Source of the DNA: Butyrivibrio sp.
GTDB lineage: Bacteria; Bacillota; Clostridia; Lachnospirales; Lachnospiraceae
DNA: 29,732 bases
Direction: 5' to 3'
Assembly: GCA_016297265.1 (NCBI GenBank)
Contig: JAEDHB010000017.1
Span: 1-29,732, forward strand
Positions 15,147-22,750 of the stretch are shown here, in pieces. A model generated the notes under the pieces. The model worked only from the letters and a program-made list of their open reading frames with translations, did no database searches and had not been told where the DNA came from. Within the stretch, counting starts at the first letter, position 1, and each line of letters opens with the position of its first letter. The position numbers were made by a program, and so were the translations under genes.

Positions 15147-16991
15147 CTATACAAAAAGAGCCTCAAACTCTTCTCTTGTAATCTTTTCTTTCTCTATAAG
15201 GAGTGCTGCACAGGAGTCAAGAACACTTCTGTTCTCGATAATTATATCCTTCGCTTTTGCATAACATTCGTCAATTATTTCCTTAACCTCTGCGTCAATG
15301 GTTGCCGCAATATTTTCGCTGTAGCTTCTTGTATGCGCAAGGTCACGTCCAATAAATACCTCATCTTCGTCATTGTCATAATTGACAAGACCAACCTTAT
15401 CAGAAAAACCGTATTTGGTTATCATTGCTTTTGCCTGGGCAGTACATTGTTTAATATCCTGCGAAGCTCCTGTGGTTACATCATCAAAAACAAGTTCCTC
15501 GGCAATACGACCGCCAAGTCCAACCATGATATCCTGAAGCATTCTGCCCTTGGTGTAGAACATGATATCCTTCTCAGGAAGCGGCATTGTATAACCGGCC
15601 GCGCCCACTCCGGTCGGAATAATTGAAATTGTATGGACCGGTCCCACATCAGGAAGTACATGGAAAAGAATGGCATGACCTGCTTCGTGATATGCTGTTA
15701 TTTTCTTTTCTTTATCGGAAACAACTCTGCTTTTCTTCTCAGTTCCCATACCAACTTTGACAAACGCTTTTTCAATATCCGCCTGCACAATATACGGACG
15801 TTCCTGTTTTGCCGCAATGATTGCCGACTCGTTCATAAGGTTTTCAAGATCAGCTCCCGTAAATCCTGCGGTAGTCTGCGCAACCACATCAAGGTCCACA
15901 TCATCCCCAATAGGTTTCGACTTGACATGAACATTGAGAATCTCTCTACGTCCCTTGACATCAGGTCTTCCTACGGCAATCTTTCTGTCAAATCGTCCCG
16001 GTCTCAAAATAGCCGGGTCAAGAATATCTGCACGGTTTGTAGCTGCCATTACGATGATTCCGGAATTAACTCCGAATCCGTCCATTTCAACTAACATCTG
16101 GTTGAGGGTCTGTTCCCTCTCATCATGGCCGCCGCCCATACCGGTACCACGACGTCTTGCAACAGCATCAATTTCATCGATAAATATGATGCATGGCGCA
16201 TTTTTCTTGGCATCTTCAAATAAATCCCTAACTCGGGACGCACCGACGCCGACGAACATTTCCACGAAGTCGGAACCTGAAATACTAAAGAAAGGAACAC
16301 CGGCTTCGCCTGCCACTGCTTTTGCCAGCAGGGTTTTACCTGTTCCCGGAGGGCCTACAAGGATAACGCCCTTAGGAATTCTGGCTCCCAGTTCTACATA
16401 TTTTTTTGGATTCTTAAGGAAATCAACTATTTCATCCAGTTCTTCCTTCTCTTCCGCAAGCCCGGCAACCTGATCAAATTTAACGCTGCCCTGTCCCGGT
16501 GCCAGCATCTTCGCACGACTCTTTCCGAAATTCATCATCTTGGAACCGCTTGAGCTGCCGCCGCCTGCCTGTCTGTTCATAAGAAGGAATAAGAAAATAA
16601 CCAGCAATCCCACAATTAATACAGGAAGTATTGTAGTGAGAAAAACACTTTCCCTCACAACATCTCCCATTGAATAAGCCACTTTGTTAGTTGCTTTCAA
16701 GTTATATTCAATAATTTCATTCTCAACCTTGCTGATATCAGTGCAGTATACCGTCTTTGCCTTATCTTCAAAAAGCAGATACACCTTGAGACTACCTGTA
16801 GGCACTTCCCTGTTCTGGGTGATTACAACCTCAGCAACCTTGCCTTCCTTCAAATCCTCCAAAAAACCCTCATAGGTATACACACCCTTATTGGCCAGAT
16901 TATTTCTGATTGCGAAAATAACAACGAAAACCGTAGCAATTATTATCAGATAGAATATCAGTCCGTTTCCTTTTTGTTTTTTTGTCTCCAA
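15147..16991 (-). CDS. ftsH: ATP-dependent zinc metalloprotease FtsH
   Basis: Membrane-anchored hexameric AAA protease that degrades misfolded and regulatory proteins at the cytoplasmic membrane. It has 614 residues, normal length. Membrane segments at about 10-28 and 115-137 flank an extracytoplasmic domain. Walker A GPPGTGKT is at 213-220, Walker B IIFIDEIDA at 268-276, and zinc motif HEAGH at 435-439. The start is TTG at 16991: AGGAGG lies eight bases upstream, an in-frame TAG lies just upstream, and the next Met is near residue 108, so no ATG can serve. It follows hpt in the conserved tilS-hpt-ftsH order. Confidence 0.97.
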   Translation of the reverse strand: METKKQKGNGLIFYLIIIATVFVVIFAIRNNLANKGVYTYEGFLEDLKEGKVAEVVITQNREVPTGSLKVYLLFEDKAKTVYCTDISKVENEIIEYNLKATNKVAYSMGDVVRESVFLTTILPVLIVGLLVIFLFLLMNRQAGGGSSSGSKMMNFGKSRAKMLAPGQGSVKFDQVAGLAEEKEELDEIVDFLKNPKKYVELGARIPKGVILVGPPGTGKTLLAKAVAGEAGVPFFSISGSDFVEMFVGVGASRVRDLFEDAKKNAPCIIFIDEIDAVARRRGTGMGGGHDEREQTLNQMLVEMDGFGVNSGIIVMAATNRADILDPAILRPGRFDRKIAVGRPDVKGRREILNVHVKSKPIGDDVDLDVVAQTTAGFTGADLENLMNESAIIAAKQERPYIVQADIEKAFVKVGMGTEKKSRVVSDKEKKITAYHEAGHAILFHVLPDVGPVHTISIIPTGVGAAGYTMPLPEKDIMFYTKGRMLQDIMVGLGGRIAEELVFDDVTTGASQDIKQCTAQAKAMITKYGFSDKVGLVNYDNDEDEVFIGRDLAHTRSYSENIAATIDAEVKEIIDECYAKAKDIIIENRSVLDSCAALLIEKEKITREEFEALFV

Positions 16992-17025
16992 ATAATTATC
17001 CTCCTGCTAAAATATATTCACCAAA

Positions 17026-17553
17026 CTAATCGAATTTTACTACTCCGATATATGGAAGATTTCTGTATTTCTGATCGTAGTCAAGCCCATATCCCACAAC
17101 AAATTCGTCAGGGACTTCAAAGCCCACATAGTCCACCGTAACATCATCCACAACTCTTCCCTCAGGTTTATCAAGAAGAGTACACAATTTCAGATCGGCC
17201 GGATGTCTCTGTCTGAATATTTCCATCAAATAACTGAGAGTGCGTCCTGAATCAATGATGTCTTCAATAACAATGACATTCTTGCCCTCAAGTTCCTCAT
17301 CGAGATCCTTTACTATTTTGACCACACCTGAGGATTTTGTACCGCTTCCGTAGCTGGAAACCGACATAAAGTCGAGGGATACCTTTGGAAGTGTTATTCT
17401 CTTGGCGAGTTCACACATAAACGGTGCACCGCCCTTTAACACACAGATAAGATGAACCTCCCGGCCCTCAAAATCCTTTGAAATCTGCGCTCCAATATCT
17501 GCAATTCTCTTATTAACCGTTGCTTCATCCAACAAAACTTCTACACGTTCCAT
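17026..17553 (-). CDS. hpt: hypoxanthine phosphoribosyltransferase
   Basis: Purine salvage enzyme converting hypoxanthine (and guanine) plus PRPP to IMP/GMP. It has 175 residues, usual length. The PRPP-binding motif VIVIEDIIDSGRTL (93-106), the flexible loop region SVSSYGSGT (64-72) and LKGGAPF (39-45) are present. ATG with AAGGAG seven bases upstream. Its first 13 bases overlap the end of tilS, as in many Firmicutes where the two are co-transcribed and functionally linked. Confidence 0.96.
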   Translation of the reverse strand: MERVEVLLDEATVNKRIADIGAQISKDFEGREVHLICVLKGGAPFMCELAKRITLPKVSLDFMSVSSYGSGTKSSGVVKIVKDLDEELEGKNVIVIEDIIDSGRTLSYLMEIFRQRHPADLKLCTLLDKPEGRVVDDVTVDYVGFEVPDEFVVGYGLDYDQKYRNLPYIGVVKFD

Positions 17554-18920
17554 GTCTGTTCTCCTTCATAACTAACCCGCAAAACCCTTTGCGTTTCATC
17601 CGTAATCATATATTCTGCACTGATTCTGCCGCCCGGTATCCACAGAATATGATTACCCTCCGCCAAAAGCGGAATGAAATCTCTTTGTCTTTCCGGAACC
17701 TTCTCATCAACAAAATATTGTTTTAACTTCTTGTGATGTCCGCTTTTATCCAATGCAAAAAAGTCGCCTTCCCTGCGTCCTCTGATTTGCATACTAAACT
17801 TTATTTTATCATAATCAAATAGTTTAGTATAGACTTCATTCGATATTTTTTTATCTGGGGAGCGCTCAATCACTTCAAAGGAAAAACCGGCAACCCTGGT
17901 AATTCCCTTCTCCGAAATGATAACATCGTAGGATTCCATAGTACTTTGTCCGGAATTGATATAGATATACAAACCGTCCTGATTGCAGCTTGCATAGAGT
18001 CCGTTTCTTATCTCACTCGGCCGGCTGTCCTTCTTTGACGCAAGCTCATAAGCTTTCTCCACATGCTGTCTTCCGAAATCCTTAAGGCTGTCCGTAAGGC
18101 TTTCAAAGCATTTCATAATGAGCCTCTTCGCCATATACGGTTCCATTTCGTCCAATCCCGTCAAAAGAATCCCTCTGTCCGTGCGGCACGCATGTGTGTC
18201 CATAAGCCCATTCGTGGTTTTTTCAAGGAAATCCTCTGCTTCCGCAACATCCTCCGACATTGCTACAATATTTTTCACTGAACCGGAATTGATATCCTGC
18301 ACTAACTCCGGCAAAATAATATTCCTGATTCGGTTTCTTGAATAATCGTTCTCAAAATTGGTATTATCCCTGCAGTAATCCTGCTTTTCCTCCGCAAGGA
18401 AATCAAGAATCTCCACCTTGCTGCAACAGAGCAACGGCCTGATAATATTATCATTGACAGGCAGAATGCCTCTTATTCCCTTAAGCGAACTGCCCCTGCA
18501 CATATTGAAAATAACCGTTTCCGCCCTGTCATCCATATGATGCGCCACAGCTATTCTCGCATTGTCAAAGCCTGATGCAACCTCCTTGAAGGCCATATAA
18601 CGAAGCTTCCGCCCTGCCTCCTCGCAGGTAAGCCCGTTCTCTGCGGCATATTTTGGCACATCATAACCGAAGCATTCAAAAGCAATTCCCCTTCGTCGGC
18701 ACAAATCCTCGCAAAAAGCCATATCCCGGTCCGCCTCCTGTCCTCGAATACCATGATGGATATGAACCGCCGTAAGCGCGATATTTTTATGCCTGCACAG
18801 TTCATCAAAAATCAGAAGAAGGCACACTGAATCGGCGCCGCCGGATAGTCCCATAACTATACTGCCGCACCCATTCAACATTCCGTATTTATTTATATAG
18901 TTAATAATTTTCGTCTTCAT
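17541..18920 (-). CDS. tilS: tRNA(Ile)-lysidine synthase
   Basis: N-type ATP pyrophosphatase that attaches lysine to C34 of tRNA-Ile(CAU), changing its codon reading from AUG to AUA; essential in most bacteria. The P-loop motif SGGADSV is near the N-terminus, about residues 26-32 from the ATG chosen here. The C-terminal region shows the TilS substrate-binding domain. ATG 18920 gives 459 residues and matches the family N-terminus; a TTG at 18947 would add nine residues. Neither has a strong ribosome site. Lies 44 bases after the spoIIE-like gene and overlaps hpt. Confidence 0.94.
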   Translation of the reverse strand: MKTKIINYINKYGMLNGCGSIVMGLSGGADSVCLLLIFDELCRHKNIALTAVHIHHGIRGQEADRDMAFCEDLCRRRGIAFECFGYDVPKYAAENGLTCEEAGRKLRYMAFKEVASGFDNARIAVAHHMDDRAETVIFNMCRGSSLKGIRGILPVNDNIIRPLLCCSKVEILDFLAEEKQDYCRDNTNFENDYSRNRIRNIILPELVQDINSGSVKNIVAMSEDVAEAEDFLEKTTNGLMDTHACRTDRGILLTGLDEMEPYMAKRLIMKCFESLTDSLKDFGRQHVEKAYELASKKDSRPSEIRNGLYASCNQDGLYIYINSGQSTMESYDVIISEKGITRVAGFSFEVIERSPDKKISNEVYTKLFDYDKIKFSMQIRGRREGDFFALDKSGHHKKLKQYFVDEKVPERQRDFIPLLAEGNHILWIPGGRISAEYMITDETQRVLRVSYEGEQTWNV

Positions 18921-18964
18921 CAACTCTAATTTAATATTGCTGTTCAAAATAAGTCAATACTTTT

Positions 18965-20032
18965 TTATGAATATCGCCATATTCCCAGCACCAGAACGGT
19001 CATATCATCCCTTCTCTCATCCTCACAAAAGCCCAGTACCTCTTCCAGTATTTTCGCCGCAAATGCAGAAGGATTCGCCGCACTAATCGACTCCAGTATT
19101 TTGCACATCCGTCCCTCCTTATCCGCAAACGGCAAAGCATCGACAACGCCGTCACTCACCAGGATAATATAGCTGCCGTCCACATCCTCGATATACTTTA
19201 TGTCCGGTTTGGCCTCATATATTATTCCCAAAGGCAGAGATGAGGGAACAATTTCCGTGACATTTCCCCTCCTCTTGATAAAGGAAGTAGTCCCGCCCTG
19301 CTTTATTATTTTGAGCGTGCCGGAATACAAATCAACCTCCACACAGTCCATTGCCACGGACTCATCCCTGTTCATAAAGGAATATGCCGAATTAATGGAT
19401 TTCAGCGAGGTTTCCGCCGAAAAACCTGCCTGCAGATACTGTTCAAAAAGCTCAATAATCTTCTTACTCTGATTGCTTGCCTTTACACCCATCCCCATTC
19501 CGTCCGCCAGACTCAGATATGCTTTCCCGCCTATGTATTCAAGAAAGGAAAAGCAATCCCCGGACACACTGTTTTCCATGCCGCTCCGCCCAGCCTGTCC
19601 AAAGAGGGTAAAATACTTCGGAGCATCCGCAAAAACAATCTCCACAGGATATCTGGTAATAACGCTGCGGCTGCCCGGTACCGGTTTCATTTCCCGCTGA
19701 AGAACAGTGGACAGAAGCTCTGTAATATCAGCAACCTTTACCGACCTTTTCCTGTTCGAGGCTACAAGCATGGTAAAAAAAATCCTGCCCTCACTGTCAT
19801 ATTTTATATGAAAAGCCTCAACATTAATCCCGATGCCGCTAAAACTGTGGCAAAATCTTTTATAGGGAACGGGTATCTCCTCCTCGCAGATGGCTTCCTC
19901 AAGTATATTTGCCAGGTCTCCAAATTGAATGCCGAAAAGCTTCGCATCACCTTCCTCATATATTTCATTCATCCTGCGTAAGGCTTTTGCCGTTTCCGTC
20001 AAACGTTCCTTTGAACATATCAATTTGTCCAT
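18965..20032 (-). CDS. spoIIE: SpoIIE-family PP2C phosphatase lacking the membrane domain
   Basis: SpoIIE dephosphorylates SpoIIAA to release sigma-F in the forespore. This 355-residue protein has the PP2C-type domain from about 140, with metal-binding Asp159 (SGDCF), Asp177 (LADGMG), Asp294 (LVSDGVVDA) and Asp342/343 (RRDDMTV), all present. Residues 1-140 resemble the soluble regulatory region just before the phosphatase. The ten-helix membrane part of classical ~800-residue SpoIIE is absent, and the 146 bases upstream to divIC cannot encode it. ATG behind GGGAGGGAG. The locus between divIC and tilS is exactly that of spoIIE in Bacillus, and the promoter carries a Spo0A box, so orthology is likely despite the shortening. 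Confidence 0.85.
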   Translation of the reverse strand: MDKLICSKERLTETAKALRRMNEIYEEGDAKLFGIQFGDLANILEEAICEEEIPVPYKRFCHSFSGIGINVEAFHIKYDSEGRIFFTMLVASNRKRSVKVADITELLSTVLQREMKPVPGSRSVITRYPVEIVFADAPKYFTLFGQAGRSGMENSVSGDCFSFLEYIGGKAYLSLADGMGMGVKASNQSKKIIELFEQYLQAGFSAETSLKSINSAYSFMNRDESVAMDCVEVDLYSGTLKIIKQGGTTSFIKRRGNVTEIVPSSLPLGIIYEAKPDIKYIEDVDGSYIILVSDGVVDALPFADKEGRMCKILESISAANPSAFAAKILEEVLGFCEDERRDDMTVLVLGIWRYS

Positions 20033-20064
20033 ATCTCCCTCCCAATGGAATTATCTAAAAAGGA

Positions 20065-20098
20065 ATTATATAACAGTGGCAGGGAATAATCTGTCGAA
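20065..20098 (-). promoter_or_regulatory. Spo0A-type sigma-A promoter of the spoIIE-like gene
   Basis: Minus-strand TATAAT (20070-20065) lies 21 bases downstream of TCGACA (20097-20092). That -35-like element is part of a perfect Spo0A box, TGTCGAA on plus at 20092-20098. Over-long -35/-10 spacing with an overlapping 0A box is the known arrangement of the Bacillus spoIIE and spoIIG promoters. The ATG follows about 32 bases after the -10. Confidence 0.7.
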
Positions 20099-20140
20099 AA
20101 CAGTCCACAAAAGGATATTGTGCAGTGCCATATTTTTTCA

Positions 20141-20180
20141 CAAAAAAAGAACCCTGCCATCCAATACTGAACAAGGTTCT
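20141..20180 (-). terminator. intrinsic terminator overlapping the divIC stop codon
   Basis: Minus-strand AGAACCTTG (from 20180) pairs with CAGGGTTCT (ending at 20148), about 9 bp with one G-T pair, followed by seven Ts. The 5' arm begins inside the divIC stop region. It separates divIC from the spoIIE-like gene, which has its own promoter. Confidence 0.75.
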
Positions 20181-20490
20181 AATTCTCATTTGGTACAACA
20201 AGCTTCTCGTCAGGATATACAAGTCCGAATACATCTCTTGCAACTTCCTCCACATAAGGAATTGTATTAACATATTTGCCGTATTCATCAAGTTCTTCCG
20301 AACGACGCTTCTCATATTCTATTTTCTTATTAATCTCATCAATTTCCTTCTGTGCCTTGGAATCATTTGCTTTAATTGTTTTGGCTTTACCACCCAGAAC
20401 AATAGCAATTCCCACAACGACACAGATGATTGCCAGACCTACAAATATATTGGTAGGCTTGCGATCTCTACGTCTTCTTTTTCTCAACAT
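20179..20490 (-). CDS. divIC: septum formation initiator DivIC/FtsB family
   Basis: Small bitopic division protein that joins FtsL and DivIB in the divisome. A basic N-terminus (LRKRRRRDRK), one membrane segment (about 15-36), and a coiled-coil region rich in Lys/Glu (KAQKEIDEINKKIEYEKRR) are followed by a C-terminal FtsB-like DVFGLVYPDEKLVVP. ATG 20490 is chosen because AGGGG lies five bases upstream; this gives 103 residues. A GTG two codons earlier has no spacing for a ribosome site. Position after yabQ and before spoIIE is conserved in Firmicutes. Confidence 0.92.
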   Translation of the reverse strand: MLRKRRRRDRKPTNIFVGLAIICVVVGIAIVLGGKAKTIKANDSKAQKEIDEINKKIEYEKRRSEELDEYGKYVNTIPYVEEVARDVFGLVYPDEKLVVPNEN

Positions 20491-20514
20491 TACCACCCCT
20501 GGTTATATTGTGAT

Positions 20515-20898
20515 TTAAGTTTTAAATCTCTTTCTTATTTTAACGGATTTTCCTATATATTTCAACAGGTTTGTCAATAAAAGTGTTGTTTTTTTCAAAA
20601 TTTTTGCAAAAAAAGGCACAATATGTCTTCCAATCAGCCTCTGCCACAGCAGCCAGCCGAAGATAATTGCCAGAAGCAGATATAATCTCGGAGCGCCCTC
20701 GTTGCTTTTTTCAAAGAAAAAGCAAAGCGAAAAAGCCAGCACCAGCATATAGAGGATATCTTCCACGGATACGGCAACAATATTATGATTTATCGCCCGT
20801 CTTAGTATTCTCAGCATATCATACAGAAAACCTGCTACCGTCCCAAGAAGTACAAAGAGCAGCAAATCCCGTATCTGTTGTCCGACCATCGGCGCCAT
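20515..20898 (-). CDS. yabQ: spore cortex biosynthesis protein YabQ
   Basis: A 127-residue membrane protein with about three hydrophobic segments (near 9-28, 47-63, 70-88) and a basic C-terminal tail ending KIRKRFKT. The GTVAGFLYDMLRILRR stretch (19-34) is typical of YabQ, a sporulation membrane protein needed for cortex formation in Bacillus. Clostridial versions are of this short type. Its ATG overlaps the yabP stop (TAATG), so the two are coupled. Confidence 0.87.
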   Translation of the reverse strand: MAPMVGQQIRDLLLFVLLGTVAGFLYDMLRILRRAINHNIVAVSVEDILYMLVLAFSLCFFFEKSNEGAPRLYLLLAIIFGWLLWQRLIGRHIVPFFAKILKKTTLLLTNLLKYIGKSVKIRKRFKT

Positions 20899-21164
20899 TA
20901 TTTAAAAATCCTTGATATGAAGGATTCATTTTTTTTGGCATAGTTTGCAATCTCTGAATATGATAGTGAATCAATGGTTCCCGAGATATCGACCTCTCCT
21001 TTTTCAACCAAAAGCTTGTTCACATGCAAATCCTGCCCCTTAATCAATAACATCCCGCATTCGGTTTCGAGAAGAATTGTCTTAAGATCAAAGGATACAC
21101 AGTCTTTTACGCCGGTTATCGTTCCTGTATTTCTGTTGAATAAATTGATTCCATGTCCTTCCAT
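20898..21164 (-). CDS. yabP: sporulation protein YabP
   Basis: An 88-residue YabP/YqfC-family protein, a spore-coat-related factor expressed in the mother cell. The conserved TGTITGVKDCVSFD (13-26), LETECGMLLIKGQDLHV (32-48) and EKGEVDISGTIDSLSYS (54-70) are present. ATG with GGAGG seven bases upstream. It lies between rqcP and yabQ as in Bacillus, supporting an endospore-forming lineage. Confidence 0.92.
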   Translation of the reverse strand: MEGHGINLFNRNTGTITGVKDCVSFDLKTILLETECGMLLIKGQDLHVNKLLVEKGEVDISGTIDSLSYSEIANYAKKNESFISRIFK

Positions 21165-21208
21165 GTTTATCCCTCCTGCTAAAATATATGCAGCAGGACG
21201 GCGGTTTA

Positions 21209-21448
21209 TTACAAATACTTGAACATGTCTTTTGCATCTTCCTTTTTGGTGCTGTCCACAATCTCCGTAACTTCAACCCTCACAGTCTTTATGCCAAACC
21301 CGATTTCAATTACATCGCCGATTTTGACATCAGTTGAAGCCTTTGCCACCTTATCATTAATCATTACTCTTCCGGCATCGCAGGCCTCATTGGCAACGGT
21401 TCTTCTCTTAATAAGTCTTGAAACCTTAAGATATTTGTCAAGTCTCAT
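21209..21448 (-). CDS. rqcP: RqcP (YabO) S4-domain ribosome quality control factor
   Basis: A 79-residue protein dominated by an S4 RNA-binding fold (MRLDKYLKVSRLIKRRT..., AGRVMINDKVAKAS). It belongs to the Hsp15/YabO group; in B. subtilis RqcP works with RqcH on obstructed 50S subunits to add poly-alanine tails. ATG with AGGAG six bases upstream. Located between hup and yabP, its conserved place. Confidence 0.9.
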   Translation of the reverse strand: MRLDKYLKVSRLIKRRTVANEACDAGRVMINDKVAKASTDVKIGDVIEIGFGIKTVRVEVTEIVDSTKKEDAKDMFKYL

Positions 21449-21469
21449 ATTTTTACTCCTTAATACTAT

Positions 21470-21500
21470 GATAAAAGCCCCTTACCAAAGTAAGAGGCTT
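21470..21500 (-). terminator. probable terminator after hup
   Basis: Minus-strand AAGCCTCTTAC (21500-21490) pairs with GTAAGGGGCTT (21485-21475), 11 bp with one wobble and a 4-base loop, followed by TTATC. It lies 30 bases past the hup stop and upstream of rqcP; some read-through into rqcP-yabP is likely. Confidence 0.65.
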
Positions 21501-21530
21501 AATAATCATTATAAACAGATTATTCAAAGA

Positions 21531-21803
21531 TTAGTTAAGGCTGTCTTTTAAAGCTTTACCTGCTTTGAATTTAGGTGTCTTTGAAGCAGCAATCTTAATC
21601 TTCTTACCTGTAGCTGGGTTACGTCCCTCTCTTGCAGCTCTTTCAGCTACTTCGAATGTACCGAAACCAACTAAAGCGATTTTCTCACCCTTCTTAAGTT
21701 CTTCTGCTACAACATCTGTGAAAGCTTTGAGTGCTTTCTCTGCGTCTTTCTTAGAGATTTCTGATTTTTCAGCAATTGCTGCGATTAATTCTGTCTTGTT
21801 CAT
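21531..21803 (-). CDS. hup: HU family DNA-binding protein
   Basis: Nucleoid-associated histone-like protein that bends and compacts DNA. It has 90 residues, exact family length. N-terminal MNKTELIAAIAEKSEISKKD and the DNA-binding arm GRNPATGKKIKI (59-70) are present. ATG with GGAGGAG upstream, and a strong TTGACA promoter. High-abundance gene; codon use (for example frequent GCT, AAG and CTT/TTC on the coding strand) looks typical of highly expressed genes. Confidence 0.97.
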   Translation of the reverse strand: MNKTELIAAIAEKSEISKKDAEKALKAFTDVVAEELKKGEKIALVGFGTFEVAERAAREGRNPATGKKIKIAASKTPKFKAGKALKDSLN

Positions 21804-21873
21804 GAATTAACTCCTCCTAAAAATACATATACATTTGGTACCTGCAGATATTATCCGCATACCCACACTATTA

Positions 21874-21902
21874 TATATACATATTTTGTGGCTTTTTGTC
21901 AA
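21874..21902 (-). promoter_or_regulatory. sigma-A promoter of hup
   Basis: Minus-strand TTGACA (21902-21897), 17-base spacer, TATATA (21879-21874) in a run that also offers TATAAT slightly downstream. It gives a leader of about 65 bases before the hup ATG. Confidence 0.7.
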
Positions 21903-21928
21903 GAAAAATTGCCATTTTATGCCTAATT

Positions 21929-22705
21929 TTAGGCTTTTTTCTCTGCATTTTTTTTGTATATGATGTTCAACCCCTTCATAAGAAGCTCCTGGTCAAGCAA
22001 AATGTCGTGTTTGCATACCGAAACCAAGGTCTTCGCCATTCCTCCGGTAGCCACAATTTTGACACCATATCCAAGTTCTTTTTCGATTCTGTCTATCATT
22101 CCGTCCACCATGGAAGCATTACCATATACAATGCCACTCTTCATGCAGTCGATGGTATTTTTACCGATGGTTTTTCCCGGAGCCTCAGGCTCAATATTAG
22201 GAAGTCTGGCAGCACTTCTTATCAGGGAATAAAAGGATGAATTAAAGCCCGGCATAACCGCTCCTCCAATATAGTTTCCTTTTCTATCCACCACTTCAAT
22301 AGTTGTCGCAGTTCCCATATCCACAATAATCAAAGGAAAACCATACTCGGCAATCCCCGCAACCGCATTGGCAACCAGGTCCGCTCCCATATCCGTCGGA
22401 TTGTCCAACAGAATATTAAGCCCTGTCTTGACGCCCGGTCCCACAATCATTGCTTTTTTCCCGGTAAGTTTTTCTATGGCCGTTTCAATTGTATTGGTAA
22501 GAGAAGGCACTACGGAAGACATAATTACGCCTTCAACAGCATTCAGATTTACGCTGAATAAATTGAGAATCCCCTTAAATGCTATGGTATATTCCAATTC
22601 TGTTTTTCGTAAATCAGTACCAATTCTCTCATGGAAAAGAATCTCATCATTATCAACACAGCCCATTTCAAGACTTGTATTGCCGATATCAATCGCTAAA
22701 ATCAT
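21929..22705 (-). CDS. coaX: type III pantothenate kinase
   Basis: First enzyme of coenzyme A synthesis, phosphorylating pantothenate; the type III enzyme belongs to the acetate kinase/Hsp70 fold and is not feedback-inhibited by CoA. It has 258 residues, normal length. Phosphate-1 motif DIGNTS (5-10), adenosine/pantothenate motif with NPTDMGADLVANAVA, and DMGTATTIEVV (phosphate-2) are present. ATG with GGAGG nine bases upstream. CoA supply is indirectly relevant to the ACP-based operon, but no regulatory link is visible. Confidence 0.96.
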   Translation of the reverse strand: MILAIDIGNTSLEMGCVDNDEILFHERIGTDLRKTELEYTIAFKGILNLFSVNLNAVEGVIMSSVVPSLTNTIETAIEKLTGKKAMIVGPGVKTGLNILLDNPTDMGADLVANAVAGIAEYGFPLIIVDMGTATTIEVVDRKGNYIGGAVMPGFNSSFYSLIRSAARLPNIEPEAPGKTIGKNTIDCMKSGIVYGNASMVDGMIDRIEKELGYGVKIVATGGMAKTLVSVCKHDILLDQELLMKGLNIIYKKNAEKKA

Positions 22706-22750
22706 AAAAATATACCTCCGCAGGCTGACAAAAACCGCTGAATTAATATC

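Noticed and set aside
14960..15166. Minus-strand 68-codon frame after ftsH
   Set aside because: It overlaps the ftsH end and crosses the strong inverted-repeat terminator; composition looks like translated AT-rich spacer.
21921..21940. Short stem GCCTAA/TTAGGC with six Ts on plus, next to the coaX stop
   Set aside because: The T-run is on the plus strand, where no gene ends; the stem is only 6 bp with almost no loop. On minus it lacks a T-run, so it is not a convincing coaX terminator.
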